Assembly: GCA_020536535.1 (NCBI GenBank)
Contig: JAHLWZ010000942.1
Span: 1-39,982, forward strand
DNA from: Pelomyxa schiedti
Lineage: Eukaryota; Evosea; Pelobiontida; Pelomyxidae
Length of the DNA: 39,982 bases
Direction of reading: 5' to 3'
In this document: positions 25,401-35,700 of the stretch, in pieces
How positions within the stretch are numbered: position 1 is the stretch's first letter
Layout of the letters: each line of letters opens with the position of its first letter
Position numbers and translations under genes: made by a program
Notes under the pieces: model-generated
Database searches by the model: none
What the model was told of the DNA's origin: nothing
What the model saw: the letters and a program-made list of their open reading frames with translations, nothing else

Positions 25401-27411
25401 TAGAATTATCAGAAAGGAAAAAATTCATGGATTTCACAGTATGTAACAGCATCAAATTGTCACTTTTTAATTTCTGGTATCAGTTAGCCAACCTGGAGTT
25501 TCCAGAGTTGAATGGGCGAATGGAACTACTTAAATTTGTGTCTAGAATACTGGCAAACTTCCCAATTACAGAATTGCACAAATTCTCCCAACTTCTATTT
25601 GTCTCGTTATCGATGGCAATGAGTAACGAGTCTCACAAGTATTTCCTCTCTCGGTGACTTGAAAACCAACAAAAACCAACAGGAAGATTAAAACTTTGAT
25701 TATAGATTGTATAAAAACGCTAGTGAAGCGTATTGATAGAGACAATCTTGCACCACTGTTTAACTTGCTTCCAGTGTGGCTTGAAGATGTATCATACCAT
25801 TTCAATTTTGTTTTGTTCTCATGCAAGCCATACCACAGAAACGAAAAATTGGAATAAAGTGCACAGCAGTCCAATTATTGGGTGTCATGGTTACCAACGC
25901 AGTGGGGAAGCTTAAGGGAAAGGTTAGTGCCATTAATTTTAATCTGTCACCTAACGCGCTGTCAGATTGACACAGCAATGGATTTATTGCACCATTCCCT
26001 GGAACAAGGTCTCACTGCAAACCGAGATCAATGGGAGCTGCCCTTTTACTGTATTCGTTCCGTGGAAAGAATTGCCTACCGGCACCAGCAAGCATTCTTC
26101 GGTTTTAAGAAATCACAGGTAACGTTGGTTCATTTTTATTGGGCACTGAGATGAGAAAAGCACATTCTTTCGCTTGTTTTGGAATATGCATGTAGCTATG
26201 CAAGGCCACTGCAACTTGCTGTTTCCAAGTTTGCATCGAATATGTTTGGCTACGTTGACAGCAGCCAAATTGCTATGCAGTTGAACTCTACTGAAGTGAA
26301 ACATTCAGTTGGACCCGGCATACTGGTTTCTTTACTTTCCGATTGTGATAAACTCTTCTCTCTTATGAGAGGGTTGATTTGGCAGCTCAGTCAAACAAAA
26401 AAAGAAAACATTGACGAAGTTGAAACAATCGTTTCTACTTTGAAGCATTTGGCTCAAATATTCTATTTGTATGATCCCACAACTCTCTTGAATACTCCAA
26501 CATCTTCACCTCAACAGGTGCCCAAAAGTATCACCGGCTTACTTCAAGACACATTCACCACAGGAAAAAATCAAGTACCAAGACATGAACACAGTAGTAT
26601 GCTGTGAACGCCCACCGGGCGAGGAAAACGAGGACAACGAGATGGAAAACGAAGACGATCCAGAAGAGCATCAAGATAGCAGTGACGAAAAGGAGGAAAA
26701 TAATATTGCGGATGAAGGAAAAACTAACCTTCCTCTGATATGGCTGTTCAAGCAACTAGCGACTATCATGTGCCGTGATGAAATGGTGTCTCACACTGTC
26801 TCCCCACTTTTCTGATACACCTCACCTCTGTAACATAGAAAATCCCTCTAATGAGCTTCATTTCTGAGCTCCTATCTACAAGGACACTCGACTTGGTGGT
26901 TTTGAAGCCAGTTATAAAGCGAGTTGCAAGCATTGAAATTAGCGATAATATGAAATGCACGTACTCCCTAAAAAAAAAAAACGGGTTGCTCACCTTGTAA
27001 CAACTAGTCCACAACCAAGCCAAGCTATTATCAGAAATTATAAAGAAGGCCTCTGGGGCAAACCGCGAGTATGACAATACAATGGCAGTGGCCAAGACAA
27101 CTGTGAGACATAGAAGGAAACACGAACGCATTTCAAGACAACGCATCGCCAAGATGCCAATGCTTCCACGCGCAAAGAAAATGGCACTCAGGAAGCAGCA
27201 GTATGAAAAGCGCTGCGCTGCCAGGCAACGCAGGTTCCGCCCGTGGCACCCCGAAGACGACCTCCGTGTTGTGCACCACACAGCCCAGCGAGTTGAAGAA
27301 GATAGGAGGGTCAGAGCTGAAGCACTGGGTGTCAAACAGGCCAAGCCAATAACCAAGAGAACAGCCCAACGACTCCAAGGAACCCGTAAAAGAAAACACA
27401 CTGAAGAATAA
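16463..27411 (+). CDS. UTP20: UTP20, giant HEAT-repeat protein of the small-subunit processome
   Basis: The gene covers about 11 kb in many short exons with 40-60 nt introns; I did not settle every splice site. Order and content follow human UTP20/DRIM (2785 aa) from end to end. Near the N-terminus: FLKFADKIAQIKLDVF, HHKDKVVHELLRAMENV, LIASLACDLCGELYEHF, LFRRLLGHKKDFIRQFAAES. In the middle, a very acidic linker (about 23,020-23,290) with alternating Glu/Asp and Lys/Arg blocks. Towards the end: MLDPFIKVLAECLEDTHPVL (about 24,742), YPIPTLQKSISKLYLW, an acidic run near 26,620-26,720 and a very basic tail (HRRKHERISRQRI, KRTAQRLQGTRKRK). UTP20 wraps around the 5' domain and central pseudoknot of pre-18S rRNA in the nucleolus; the basic tail fits RNA binding. 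No fatal frame break was seen, but full coding length (roughly 2,600-3,000 aa) is an estimate. Confidence 0.88.
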
Positions 27412-27550
27412 ACACCACAAAAAGCACCATCCACTCTAAAACCAACAAAAAAAAAGAAAAGAAATTTTCTTCTTTTAGGCTCTTATTTTGCACCTCTTGG
27501 CGTGAATGAGTGATATTGGGAATTCAAGTTCTGTGTTTGAGCCTTGCGTT
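27412..27550. terminator. Shared 3' region of convergent UTP20 and ORC4
   Basis: Only 139 bp separate the UTP20 stop (+) and the ORC4 stop (-). AATAAA at the UTP20 stop codon itself and an A-run followed by TTTTCTTCTTTT (about 27,447-27,477) may serve as processing signals or form a hairpin. No gene fits here. Confidence 0.45.
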
Positions 27551-29549
27551 CTAACTATGAAACTCCAGCCAACCTTTTATTGCTTGAGTTGCCCATTTGT
27601 TTGAACAGAGCAGTTGGCAGAGAATGTCAACAGGTATACACAGGACAACTGCTCTGCTGCTCCAGTCAAGCCTGGCACCCTCCTGTACTCGGTGTTCTTG
27701 GCGCCAGGCAATAACACCTTTATCGCGTAGGCCATGAAAGGCCTTAGTTTTGCGTTGTATTGTGAGTTCAGTTTTAGTGGGGCAATGAAAAACGAATATG
27801 GTGGAATACCAGTGTCAGTACCGAGTCTTCAAAGTAGGGCAGAGTGAAATTACGCAGCAGGTAGGCTTTCTTGTATATTGTGTGCATTTGAATGTAGCTC
27901 AGGGGTACTCCAGTTGGAGAAAGGCAGGCAGCACCTGCTAGTATGACTTCGGCCTGAGTGAACACTGCGAACCGTAAGAGACAAGTATGCACTCTATTGT
28001 AGCTTACCTTGAGCATAGTCCTCATCCCTTGTGCCAGATACAAGATATAAAGTGCTCTCAAAATGTTCTCTGGTAAGTGAAGGTCGGTCTTCAGTAACAG
28101 ACAAAACAGCCCAAATCTAAAAAAAGTTACAACCCTGGTAGTCCCTCATCTAATTGATACCATCCAGTTTATAAGGAAGTTCGCATCCCCAACAAAATAA
28201 TTTTGTGAAATCAGGGAGTACATAAGGGGATCACTCAGTAACGTCTGGGATGTGTTAACATTTGCCTGGTAGAAGAGGGAAGTACGTCAATGGCTTTGTT
28301 CCAGAAATCCATGAAAAGTGGATCTTCAAAGTGTAAAAGTTTCAATTTGCTTGAAAATAACTCCATAACATGCTGTTCTGTGAGACGTTAATAATTACCC
28401 GAAAGCTTCTCTGACAACATACGGGAGGAAATCGGAGGAATTAAGACAACACTGTGCAGTCTTGATAGTATTCTCGAGTCTAGATTACACTCTAATTGCT
28501 TTTTTGTTTTAGAATTTACTCAGCTACTAAGGTAAATTTTCAATCTCACAAGTTGGTATGTGGAAGCAACTAGGAACGCACTGCAGGGGACACTAAGGAC
28601 CCACTCCAAAGCAGTATAAATGAGTCGCTGAGCGCGGAGAAGGTATTCTTCGGTGTGCTTGATAATAATTACAATCTGCTGCTTTGGAGTTGTGCTTGAT
28701 GAGATTTCTGTGGGTGGTGTGGTTGCTGCACTAGCTTCTTGTGAAGCTGTTACTGTTGTAGAGACTGCTTCCAGAGCATCGACTCGCTGGTATCCCTAAA
28801 AAAAAAGGTGTGAAACGCAAAAACCGTAACGCAGGCAGATACCGGGGGTAAAGAAGTACTTTTAAGGCACTTGTTGATATACCTGATGGCATCATCCCCA
28901 GTTGGGTAGAGGGCAGGATGCACGACGATGACATGATTAAAATTTACACCGAGTTGCATGAGTGCTTGTTTGATGACCTACAGACTCTGAACTCACATTA
29001 TTTAATTTTATATGAAAATATGGGGAAAGTAGTCTATACCAGACTTTTTCCACAGCCAGAGGGTCCCTTAATAAGAACCCCAGCATTTTTTCCAGACAAC
29101 ACAGCTATCAGCAGTCTTTTTTTTGATGAGAATGGAAATAATAATAATAATAAAACCCCAGTGCAATAGCACACGAGAAAGAAGATATGAAAAAGAAAAG
29201 ACAAAAAGAAAAAAAAAAAAAAAAAGGGCAGCAGCTGTAATGTTACGCACTTGAAAACGTCGACCGAGTGATTGCCAACCACGCCTCCTCCAATGCAACA
29301 ATTTGAGCTAGCACCAGAGTCGTCTGGCGAGATTCGTGTCGAAGCAACATCGACGCCGCAGTTGAGCGTCTTAAGCACGGCATCCTGGCACTTCTTCACG
29401 GTGTCGTAGGGGTACTTCTTTGGTATCGCAAGAGCGCCCTTGTCGAACAACGACGGCGCAGATCTCTCTCTACGCAACTCCGCCGGGCTCTCGACATTTA
29501 CTCGCGGTTGTGATCGGTGCTTCGACTTTGGCTTGGCAACATCAGACAT
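27551..29549 (-). CDS. ORC4: Origin recognition complex subunit 4
   Basis: Ten exons (29549-29251, 29115-29040, 28977-28843, 28795-28550, 28498-28423, 28377-28286, 28244-28161, 28116-28008, 27964-27822, 27742-27551) give 483 residues; human ORC4 has 436. The first about 100 residues are Lys/Ser-rich. The AAA+ domain starts with GVLIKGPSGCGKSL (Walker A intact). The Walker B position reads IVIIIKHTEEY where human has a DEFD-type motif, so the acidic pair is displaced or lost. NLDSRILSRLHSV fits the arginine-containing lid region, and a winged-helix end follows (AEVILAGAACLSPTG, HTIYKKAYLLRNF, AFHGLRDKGVI). ORC4 helps ORC1 hydrolyse ATP and load MCM at origins. I chose the ATG at 29549; an in-frame ATG at 29645 would abut the neighbour's stop. 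Confidence 0.82.
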
Positions 29550-29645
29550 TTTTTTAAAAACTTTTTTCGTTCCAGGCTGTGTGGCGCAGGGGAAACACAC
29601 GCCGTTTGATTTTGTAGATAAAGTTGGTCTTAGTGAAGGAAACAT

Positions 29646-31318
29646 CTAGCCCCAGGTAGGTGGCATACCTTGGAATATTCGTTAGCTGGCCACGTTATTT
29701 CACAAAATGAAGCTTACCTCCCATTTGTCCTGGCATTCCCATTCCCATCCCCATCCCCATTCCTGGCATTCCCATTCCCATTTGGGGTTGCATACCTCCC
29801 ATTTGAGGCTGCATGCCACACATGCCCATTTGACATTGCATTCCTCCCATTGGAGGCTGCATTCCCATCTGGCATGGCATACCTCCCATTTGTGGTTGCA
29901 TTCCCGGCATTCCCATCTGGCATGACATACCTCCCATTTGTGGTTGCATACCGGGCATTCCCATTCCCATTTGTGGTTGCATTCCCATCTGGCATGGTGT
30001 ACCTCCCATTTGTGGTTGCATCCCTGGCATTCCTCCCATTTGTGGTTGAGGCGTCCCTCCCATTTGTGGTTGCATCCCTGGCATTCCCATTCCCGGCATT
30101 CCTCCTATTCTTATGTGAGTGACGAATGGGTCAAACACTGCATACCCATTCCTGGCATCCCCCCTCCCATCATTCCGTTCATCATTCCTCCCATCATGCC
30201 CATCATGTTACCCATCTGCTCCATACCCTTTCTCATTTCAGCCTTCATGTCTATCTTCCCTTCTTGCTCGAGCCGTTGAAGCATTGGGTGGACAATTCCT
30301 ATCAAAAACGGTAAGTGACGATTGTAAAATCTGAAGTACCATCGAGTTTCTGCTTCTCAGCTTGTATTTGATCCCCTGAAGCACTTGGGTTAGCATTCAA
30401 CCAGCCGACTGCGGCTTCACAAGCTTTCCTCAAAGTGGCTTTGTCTTCCTCAGTTACTTTAGCAAACATTTCACCAGCCAAACTCTGGAGCAATCCCTGT
30501 GCAAACTTTTGCATTTCTCCCTTTACCTCCTGGGCATTTGCAGACGCCTTCTGTGCTGTTTTCTGTCTTGCCTCCGCTTTTGCCTAGGCAAGATAAGAAC
30601 AAGTCGAGATTTAGTGAATTGAAGACAAAAGGAGGCGGAGTACTTCGCCGTTTCTTAATATGGCGAATAGTAATGAGATAGATCATTTCTTGTTTAATAT
30701 GCTTCATATAAGCGCTTTAACCTGTTCTGAAAGGTCCACATAACACCTGATGGTCAATTCAGATGTACCAAGGGCGGGCTTGCCACTGGGCCCTCCTTGA
30801 ATTGTGAATAACCCGGTGTCTGGTTGCATCTTTCGGCGCCAGGAGTAACTGAACTGAGCACAAAGCGACGATCCGTTCTGCACCCTGAACTTGAGGCTGA
30901 ACTCATCAGGTGCGTCGTTCCACGTGTCCAGATTGAGTGGCCACGAAACAGGGTGATTCCAGTATGGATCGAAAGTCCCTGCAGCAACAGGGGACTTCTG
31001 AGGACACCCATTCTACTCACTACATTAGACCGAGAAGGGGGGAAAAAAATAACAAAAAACAATGGTGATACTCACAATGGTGTACTCCTCAGTGAACATG
31101 CCCGCCTTTCCTCCCCATACGGAGAGTATGCAGGCCTCACAGTCCAGATTCATGTCGGACGGGTTCTGTGAGGCGTTCTGCGCGATGTGCTTTGCTGAAT
31201 GCAGGACCACCTTCAGGCTCATCTCTTCAGTAGGTAGTTTTCGGTTTTTTTGCGGAATTGTAGCAGGAATCTTTAAAAAGGTGACGTTAGACTCTAGAGA
31301 GTCTTCGTAGAACAACAT
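29646..31318 (-). CDS. C2-like domain fused to an HSP70-lid-like domain with Met/Gly/Gln repeats
   Basis: Six exons (31318-31076, 31012-30722, 30583-30340, 30298-30146, 30104-29718, 29668-29646) join in phase to 446 residues. Residues about 30-175 look like a C2-type beta sandwich: MSLKVVLHSAKHI, DCEACILSVWGGK, AAGTFDPYWNHPV, DEFSLKFRVQN, TSELTIRCYVDL. Residues about 180-280 match the helical lid of HSP70 substrate-binding domains: VTEEDKATLRKACEAAVGWL, then NANPSASGDQI and IVHPMLQRL. No ATPase domain is present. The rest is Met/Gly/Pro/Gln repeat, reminiscent of the GGMP tail of HSP70 and Hip but richer in Gln. I infer a chaperone-related adaptor, perhaps membrane-targeted by the C2 part. 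The start is the first ATG; the upstream in-frame codon is TTG. If the last intron is retained the protein would end near 29695. Confidence 0.65.
29718..30104 (-). repeat. Coding repeats of Met/Gly/Pro/Gln
   Basis: This single exon encodes about 128 residues, nearly all Met, Gly, Pro, Gln or Cys, in variants of MPGMQPQMGG and MPCQMGM. At DNA level the plus strand shows recurring CCTCCCATTTGTGGTTGCAT blocks. The regular but shuffled units indicate slippage or unequal exchange while the frame was kept. Confidence 0.88.
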
Positions 31319-31466
31319 TCCACGTGTAACAGCCAATTATAGCCTTTTTCAATTACACGGAACAGTTCGCACGTGGGTGTAATTGATTTCGTACAAAGCC
31401 ACCGATTTGTGATGACCAATCTAGGCCCAGATTGCTCGTCACAAACTTTGCTTCACAAAAGCGCAC
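31319..31466. promoter_or_regulatory. Spacer upstream of the C2/HSP70-lid gene
   Basis: This 148-bp gap between two minus-strand genes should hold the promoter of the C2/lid gene. It carries CACGTG near 31321, directly before the ATG, and a GCACGTGGG near 31371. No gene is seen. Confidence 0.4.
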
Positions 31467-32625
31467 TTAAGAGTTGTTGTTGTGCTCTGTGAACCACTCA
31501 ATTATTGCCTCGGCCACTTCAACCTCTTTTCCCAAGAAATTGTGGTTTGCTCCTGGAATAAGTTTCAGCTGATGCTTGGGGACCCTGTCTGCCACAAACT
31601 TGGCTTCATCCAAAGATAATACATCATCATCTGTTTACAAAGTGGTGAGGAGGAGTAGTTGTGGCTACAGAAAAATGAGAAAACCTGCTCCAAAGATTGT
31701 GAATACTTGAGCTGTGATACTGGTTAATAAATGTGACATGTCCATCGTCTTCCTCTCCTCCAGTGCTTGCCTAGTAATCTTCCATACTTTGCCATATTGT
31801 TTGTGCATCACCATTCCCCTTTCTTCTATCTCCCGCAGTTGCTCTTCTGTAAATCGCTTCTCCTTCAGGTGGGGCCCATAAATAACCCTCCCACACAAGT
31901 TCACAACCAAAGAGAACCTATCCTCCAAAGCTTCTTCATCCTCTTCACAGAGCATTAGAACTAGTATTTGATAAGAAGGCGGGGGAAAAAGAAGAAAATC
32001 TACCAGCAGAATCCAGCTTGGAATCAGCGTCGCGCGATCGCGGTGGATTCGGCACGGTCCCATCAGCAGAACAACACGACGATGCCGATGACAAGTGCGA
32101 AGAACAGCAAGTGGTTGTTGTTACACAGCTTCCGCCGTTTGCATCAGCCGCAAGGACACCGGGGGTACAACTAGAATTAACAGAACAAGTAGCACTAGCC
32201 GTAGAACCAGAAGCATAAGCATAAGTAGAAGTAGAAGAAGCGGCAGCGGCAGCCAACAGGGCCACAGTGCCGCCCTTGGAGTGTCCGACGACGAGGGCGG
32301 GGAGCAGGCCGCGCTCGCGCCTGAGCCAGCGGGCGGCCCGCAGGACGCAGCGCGCCTCGTCCGCGTACCCGGCGTAGGTGAACTCCCCGCCGCTGCGCCC
32401 GTTGCCCGGCATGTCCAGCCGCAGCGCGTTGCACGCCCCCGCCTCGGCCAGCCGCTGCGCCACCTTGGCCACGATCCCGTGGTTGCGCGTCGCGAACATC
32501 CCGTGCACCACCACCGCCGTCGCCCGCGTCCCCGACGCCGCCAGCGTCAGCGTCCCGCCCACCACCACGTCCGGCGACCCCCCTCTCCCGCGCACCGTGA
32601 TCGACACTTCCTCCTGTTGCAGCAT
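31467..32625 (-). CDS. Alpha/beta hydrolase, serine aminopeptidase S33-like
   Basis: Three exons (32625-32004, 31960-31685, 31630-31467) give 353 residues. The order is oxyanion strand VVVHGMFATRNHG, LRLDMPGNGRSGG, the nucleophile elbow VVGHSKGGTVALL, lid region GRVIYGPHLKEKRFTEEQ, acid strand IFGADDDVLSLDEA and histidine loop IPGANHNFLG. The Ser-Asp-His triad is thus complete. It resembles the plant and protist small hydrolases with a GHSKGG elbow whose substrates are unknown (esters or acyl-peptides likely). Between the elbow helix and the next strand lies a Ser/Thr/Ala/Cys-rich insert of about 70 residues, absent in relatives. Exon 1 is strongly G+C-rich, unlike exons 2 and 3. A longer start at 32790 would overlap the neighbour's coding end, so I chose the ATG at 32625. 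Confidence 0.85.
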
Positions 32626-32761
32626 TCGATTCGGTTCTTCGTTTATGTTTGTTCCAACTTGGTTTTTTCGGGAAAGCAGATGTGGCGAGGTGTGATGGGT
32701 TTCCCCTGCGCCACAGCAGCGTGTGTGACGCGGGGGTGGGTTGGGGTTGTGTAGCACATTC

Positions 32762-35700
32762 TTACAGGGCGCCGAGTGCGGAGAGAGCATCGAATGCGGA
32801 GAGCCTGGCGGCTTTGTCTGGGTTCATCATACCAATCATCACTTCCTTCAATGAACTTGCTGCGGCGGACTGGTCTGGTGGTGGTGGTCCTGCAGACCCT
32901 GTGGTTGTGGTTGTGGTTGTTGATGCTGGTGTTGTTGGCCGGGCTGCACTGAGCGGTTGTGGTTGTGCTGACGAGAACAACTGCACCGGGAACTCGCGGA
33001 GGAGTGTGTGGGTGTTGAACTCACTCATGTCGCGGTTCATGCCGCTGCCGATGAACTTGTGGGAGGGTGGTAGTAGCGCGTTCCAGAACGTGAGTGCCAG
33101 TGCGAACGAGTCACACTTTGAGTATGGAAACAGGAGGCCGCCGATGCCCTTTGCGGCCCTCTTGGTGAAGCCGCTGAGCTCGGGCGGGATTGTGTCTGTG
33201 TTGCCCCAAGGCGGTGCTGTGCCGGAGACCATCGTCTCCAGGTTGGAGTTGCGGCAGTACAGTGCCTCGCCAAAGTCGATCAGAGTCAACTTGCCAGTCT
33301 CGGGGTCAACAAGTATGGTATCTCCCTTGATGTCCCTATGTTTGTGTTGCTGGTTAGAGGAGATGAAGAAGGATGAACAAACAGCAAACCTGTGAACAAT
33401 GGAACAGGATTCGATGTGGCGGACGGCTTCGAGTGCTTGGACAAACAAACTCCGCGCAGCTTCACCGAGCTTCTCGTTGGAGGAAGATAAGAATGATGAC
33501 AAGGTGATTCCACCGTGGGGCATGACGATGGAGAGTGATGGATTGTTGCACATTTCCCTGAAGTGTGAGTTGTCTCGAGGTATTTTATCCACAAACTCAG
33601 CTGGGAGGCTATTGTGTTTTTTTTTTTTTTTTTGGCTTAGTGTTGGTTGATTATTCCATTTCATTAAATACCAAGGGACGACAAGGGCACGCAGGGGGTG
33701 GATCACGTTTGGGTGACTGGGAAATAACGAGAGGATAACACACTCAGTCATGTACTTCTGTTTCAGCATTGTCTGCCATGGAGTGCTCTCCCAGTTGAAC
33801 AGAATTTTCATCACCAGATCCCTCCTCCCCATTGGTGTTGCTGTGGTACACTTAAACGCGGCTGCACTTGAGCCAGTACCAAGAAGTGTATCCACCTTGA
33901 AATCAGAAACAGGTTCGGAAATGTGGAAAATGTAGCCAAGTTGTTCCTTCGTCAAGGGTTTGAGGAAAAACTCGCGGTATTCATCGAATGTGTTCTTGTT
34001 GCCAATAAGAGCACTGTGAGAGTGAGTCAGAAGAGAGGGTAAGAGATAACATTGTCTATCGTATTTACGCACCGCTTCAGTGGTAAGAAGTAACTGTCAA
34101 ATTGCCTAATGTCACCCCAGTTCCTTTTTTTTCCAGTGTAGTCCCGTGCAGAGGGTGGGAAGTCCTTGATGAAATAAAAAATGCTCACAACAATTGGGAA
34201 AACGCTCTCCTTTGGGGAAAGCTTTCCCAGTACCCGATCCACCTTGTTCAATGGAAAGGGTATCCATTTAGCCTAATGAAGAGCAAGTTCAGTCATATTG
34301 TGGCAATGTGGGTAAGGTACCTTTGCTAGTAATCTTACAAGGAAACAGGTGAATCGCAGGTGACAGCTCTCAGTGTAAGGAATGGCATAGTATGGGCTTT
34401 CTCTTGGTTTAGACAGATCAGTTTGCCAGTATGGGATAACACTAGCTAATAAACTCCGAATTATTTTGTCAAACGGGCATAGAGCTTTTGGGTCTAAGGG
34501 TGGTTAAGGGGTACAAAAAAAGTCTCTTGTGACTGTACCTGAAGAGGCAAGTACATAAAGAAGGTGAGGTAAAATTGGCGTTTGAATAATCATTTTTCGT
34601 ATGAAAATGTCAAACTCAAACTGGGGCTGTCTGGGTAGAATTTCAATGTATCTGAAACAAATTTGTTAGTTCCGATGAAGTGTGATGAAGTGTTTGAACT
34701 AACTGTTGGTCGGAAGGTGCACTACTCATTGGTTTAAGTCTGAGTAGAAGCTGCTCACAAAAAAAAGAGGGAACTGTGCTCTTTGTAGATATTATTTGCC
34801 CTGACACGTTCAACAGAACTTCCAGAAGAAGGTCAATATGTAGCATGTTTTCCTCGATTGCTGGGTCGTTTTTGAAGTTACCCATGAAGTCAATCACTGT
34901 TTTCTCCGACTCACTCCCTTGAAGGAGGGACTCTATTCCTAGTGTTATTATTGTCCACGTGAGTGAAGAGAAATACCACTGTGAGGAGGCTCAAACTTTG
35001 GCCCGATTTGATTTTGTTCCACCAAGCTGTTAAAGTTCGAAATTAAAATGGGATCTTGATATCTTATTTGTGGCAGGATCTGATTGACGGAAGGAGTAAA
35101 AGTAACCTGGTGCAACTTAAATAAGAGTCAAGGTAAGAGCAGGTTGGCAAACAAACCTGACTGGTGGTGCACGAGTCAATTTGCTTTTTCCGCAGAACAC
35201 CATGTGAGTCAACAGAAAAAACAAAATTCAGCATCATGCAGATGACAAGAGGCACAGTCACAAGCTCAGTGTCATTTTCAACAAAAGATGAGACTGTGCC
35301 AAGTAAGAAAGGATCTAGAAGCGCACCAAACTTGTGTTGACGGTTTCATCAAGAAGTTTCTCTCGGTGGCTATGAGTCCTATCAGCCAACAATTTCAAGA
35401 AAAACTCGATAACCTAAAGGTTGTTAAACAAGTTCTAAGACAGTAGGGAAAACCATATGTTGCATTTGGAATAGGATTGCTGGGTTCACAACGAATTTGA
35501 TGACGGTATTCACAAATTTCAGTGTAGATTGTTGTACACAGAGGTGGTTTTCGGCACATCCAGGGGGACAAGACGCAGAGTACTCGGGCGAATTCAGCAA
35601 AGATACAAGTGTTGGGACACAGTCTCCAGTAACAGATTCCATTTCATTTTGACTTGAAACGGAAGCAATGATATCCGCCAGAATATCAATTAGTGATGGG

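Noticed and set aside
28241-28425. Apparent 20-nt and 21-nt introns in ORC4
   Set aside because: Other canonical GT-AG choices with the right phase give 45 nt (28,422-28,378) and 41 nt (28,285-28,245) and fit the recalled human ORC4 spacing better.
29549-29645. Longer ORC4 start at 29,645
   Set aside because: It would begin directly next to the neighbour's stop and adds residues unlike ORC4; the ATG at 29,549 leaves a normal spacer.
32095-32754. Plus-strand 219-residue frame opposite the hydrolase
   Set aside because: Antisense shadow of the GC-rich hydrolase exon; the minus strand carries a complete catalytic triad.
32762-34072. Stand-alone kinase gene beginning at 34,072
   Set aside because: The only upstream start-like codon is GTG within an intron; there is no ATG before the glycine loop, and splicing in phase from INTS5 exons is clean.
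35294-35331. Frameshift or 17-nt intron in the INTS5 part
   Set aside because: A 38-nt GT-AG intron ending at a later CACAG restores the frame with matching phase.
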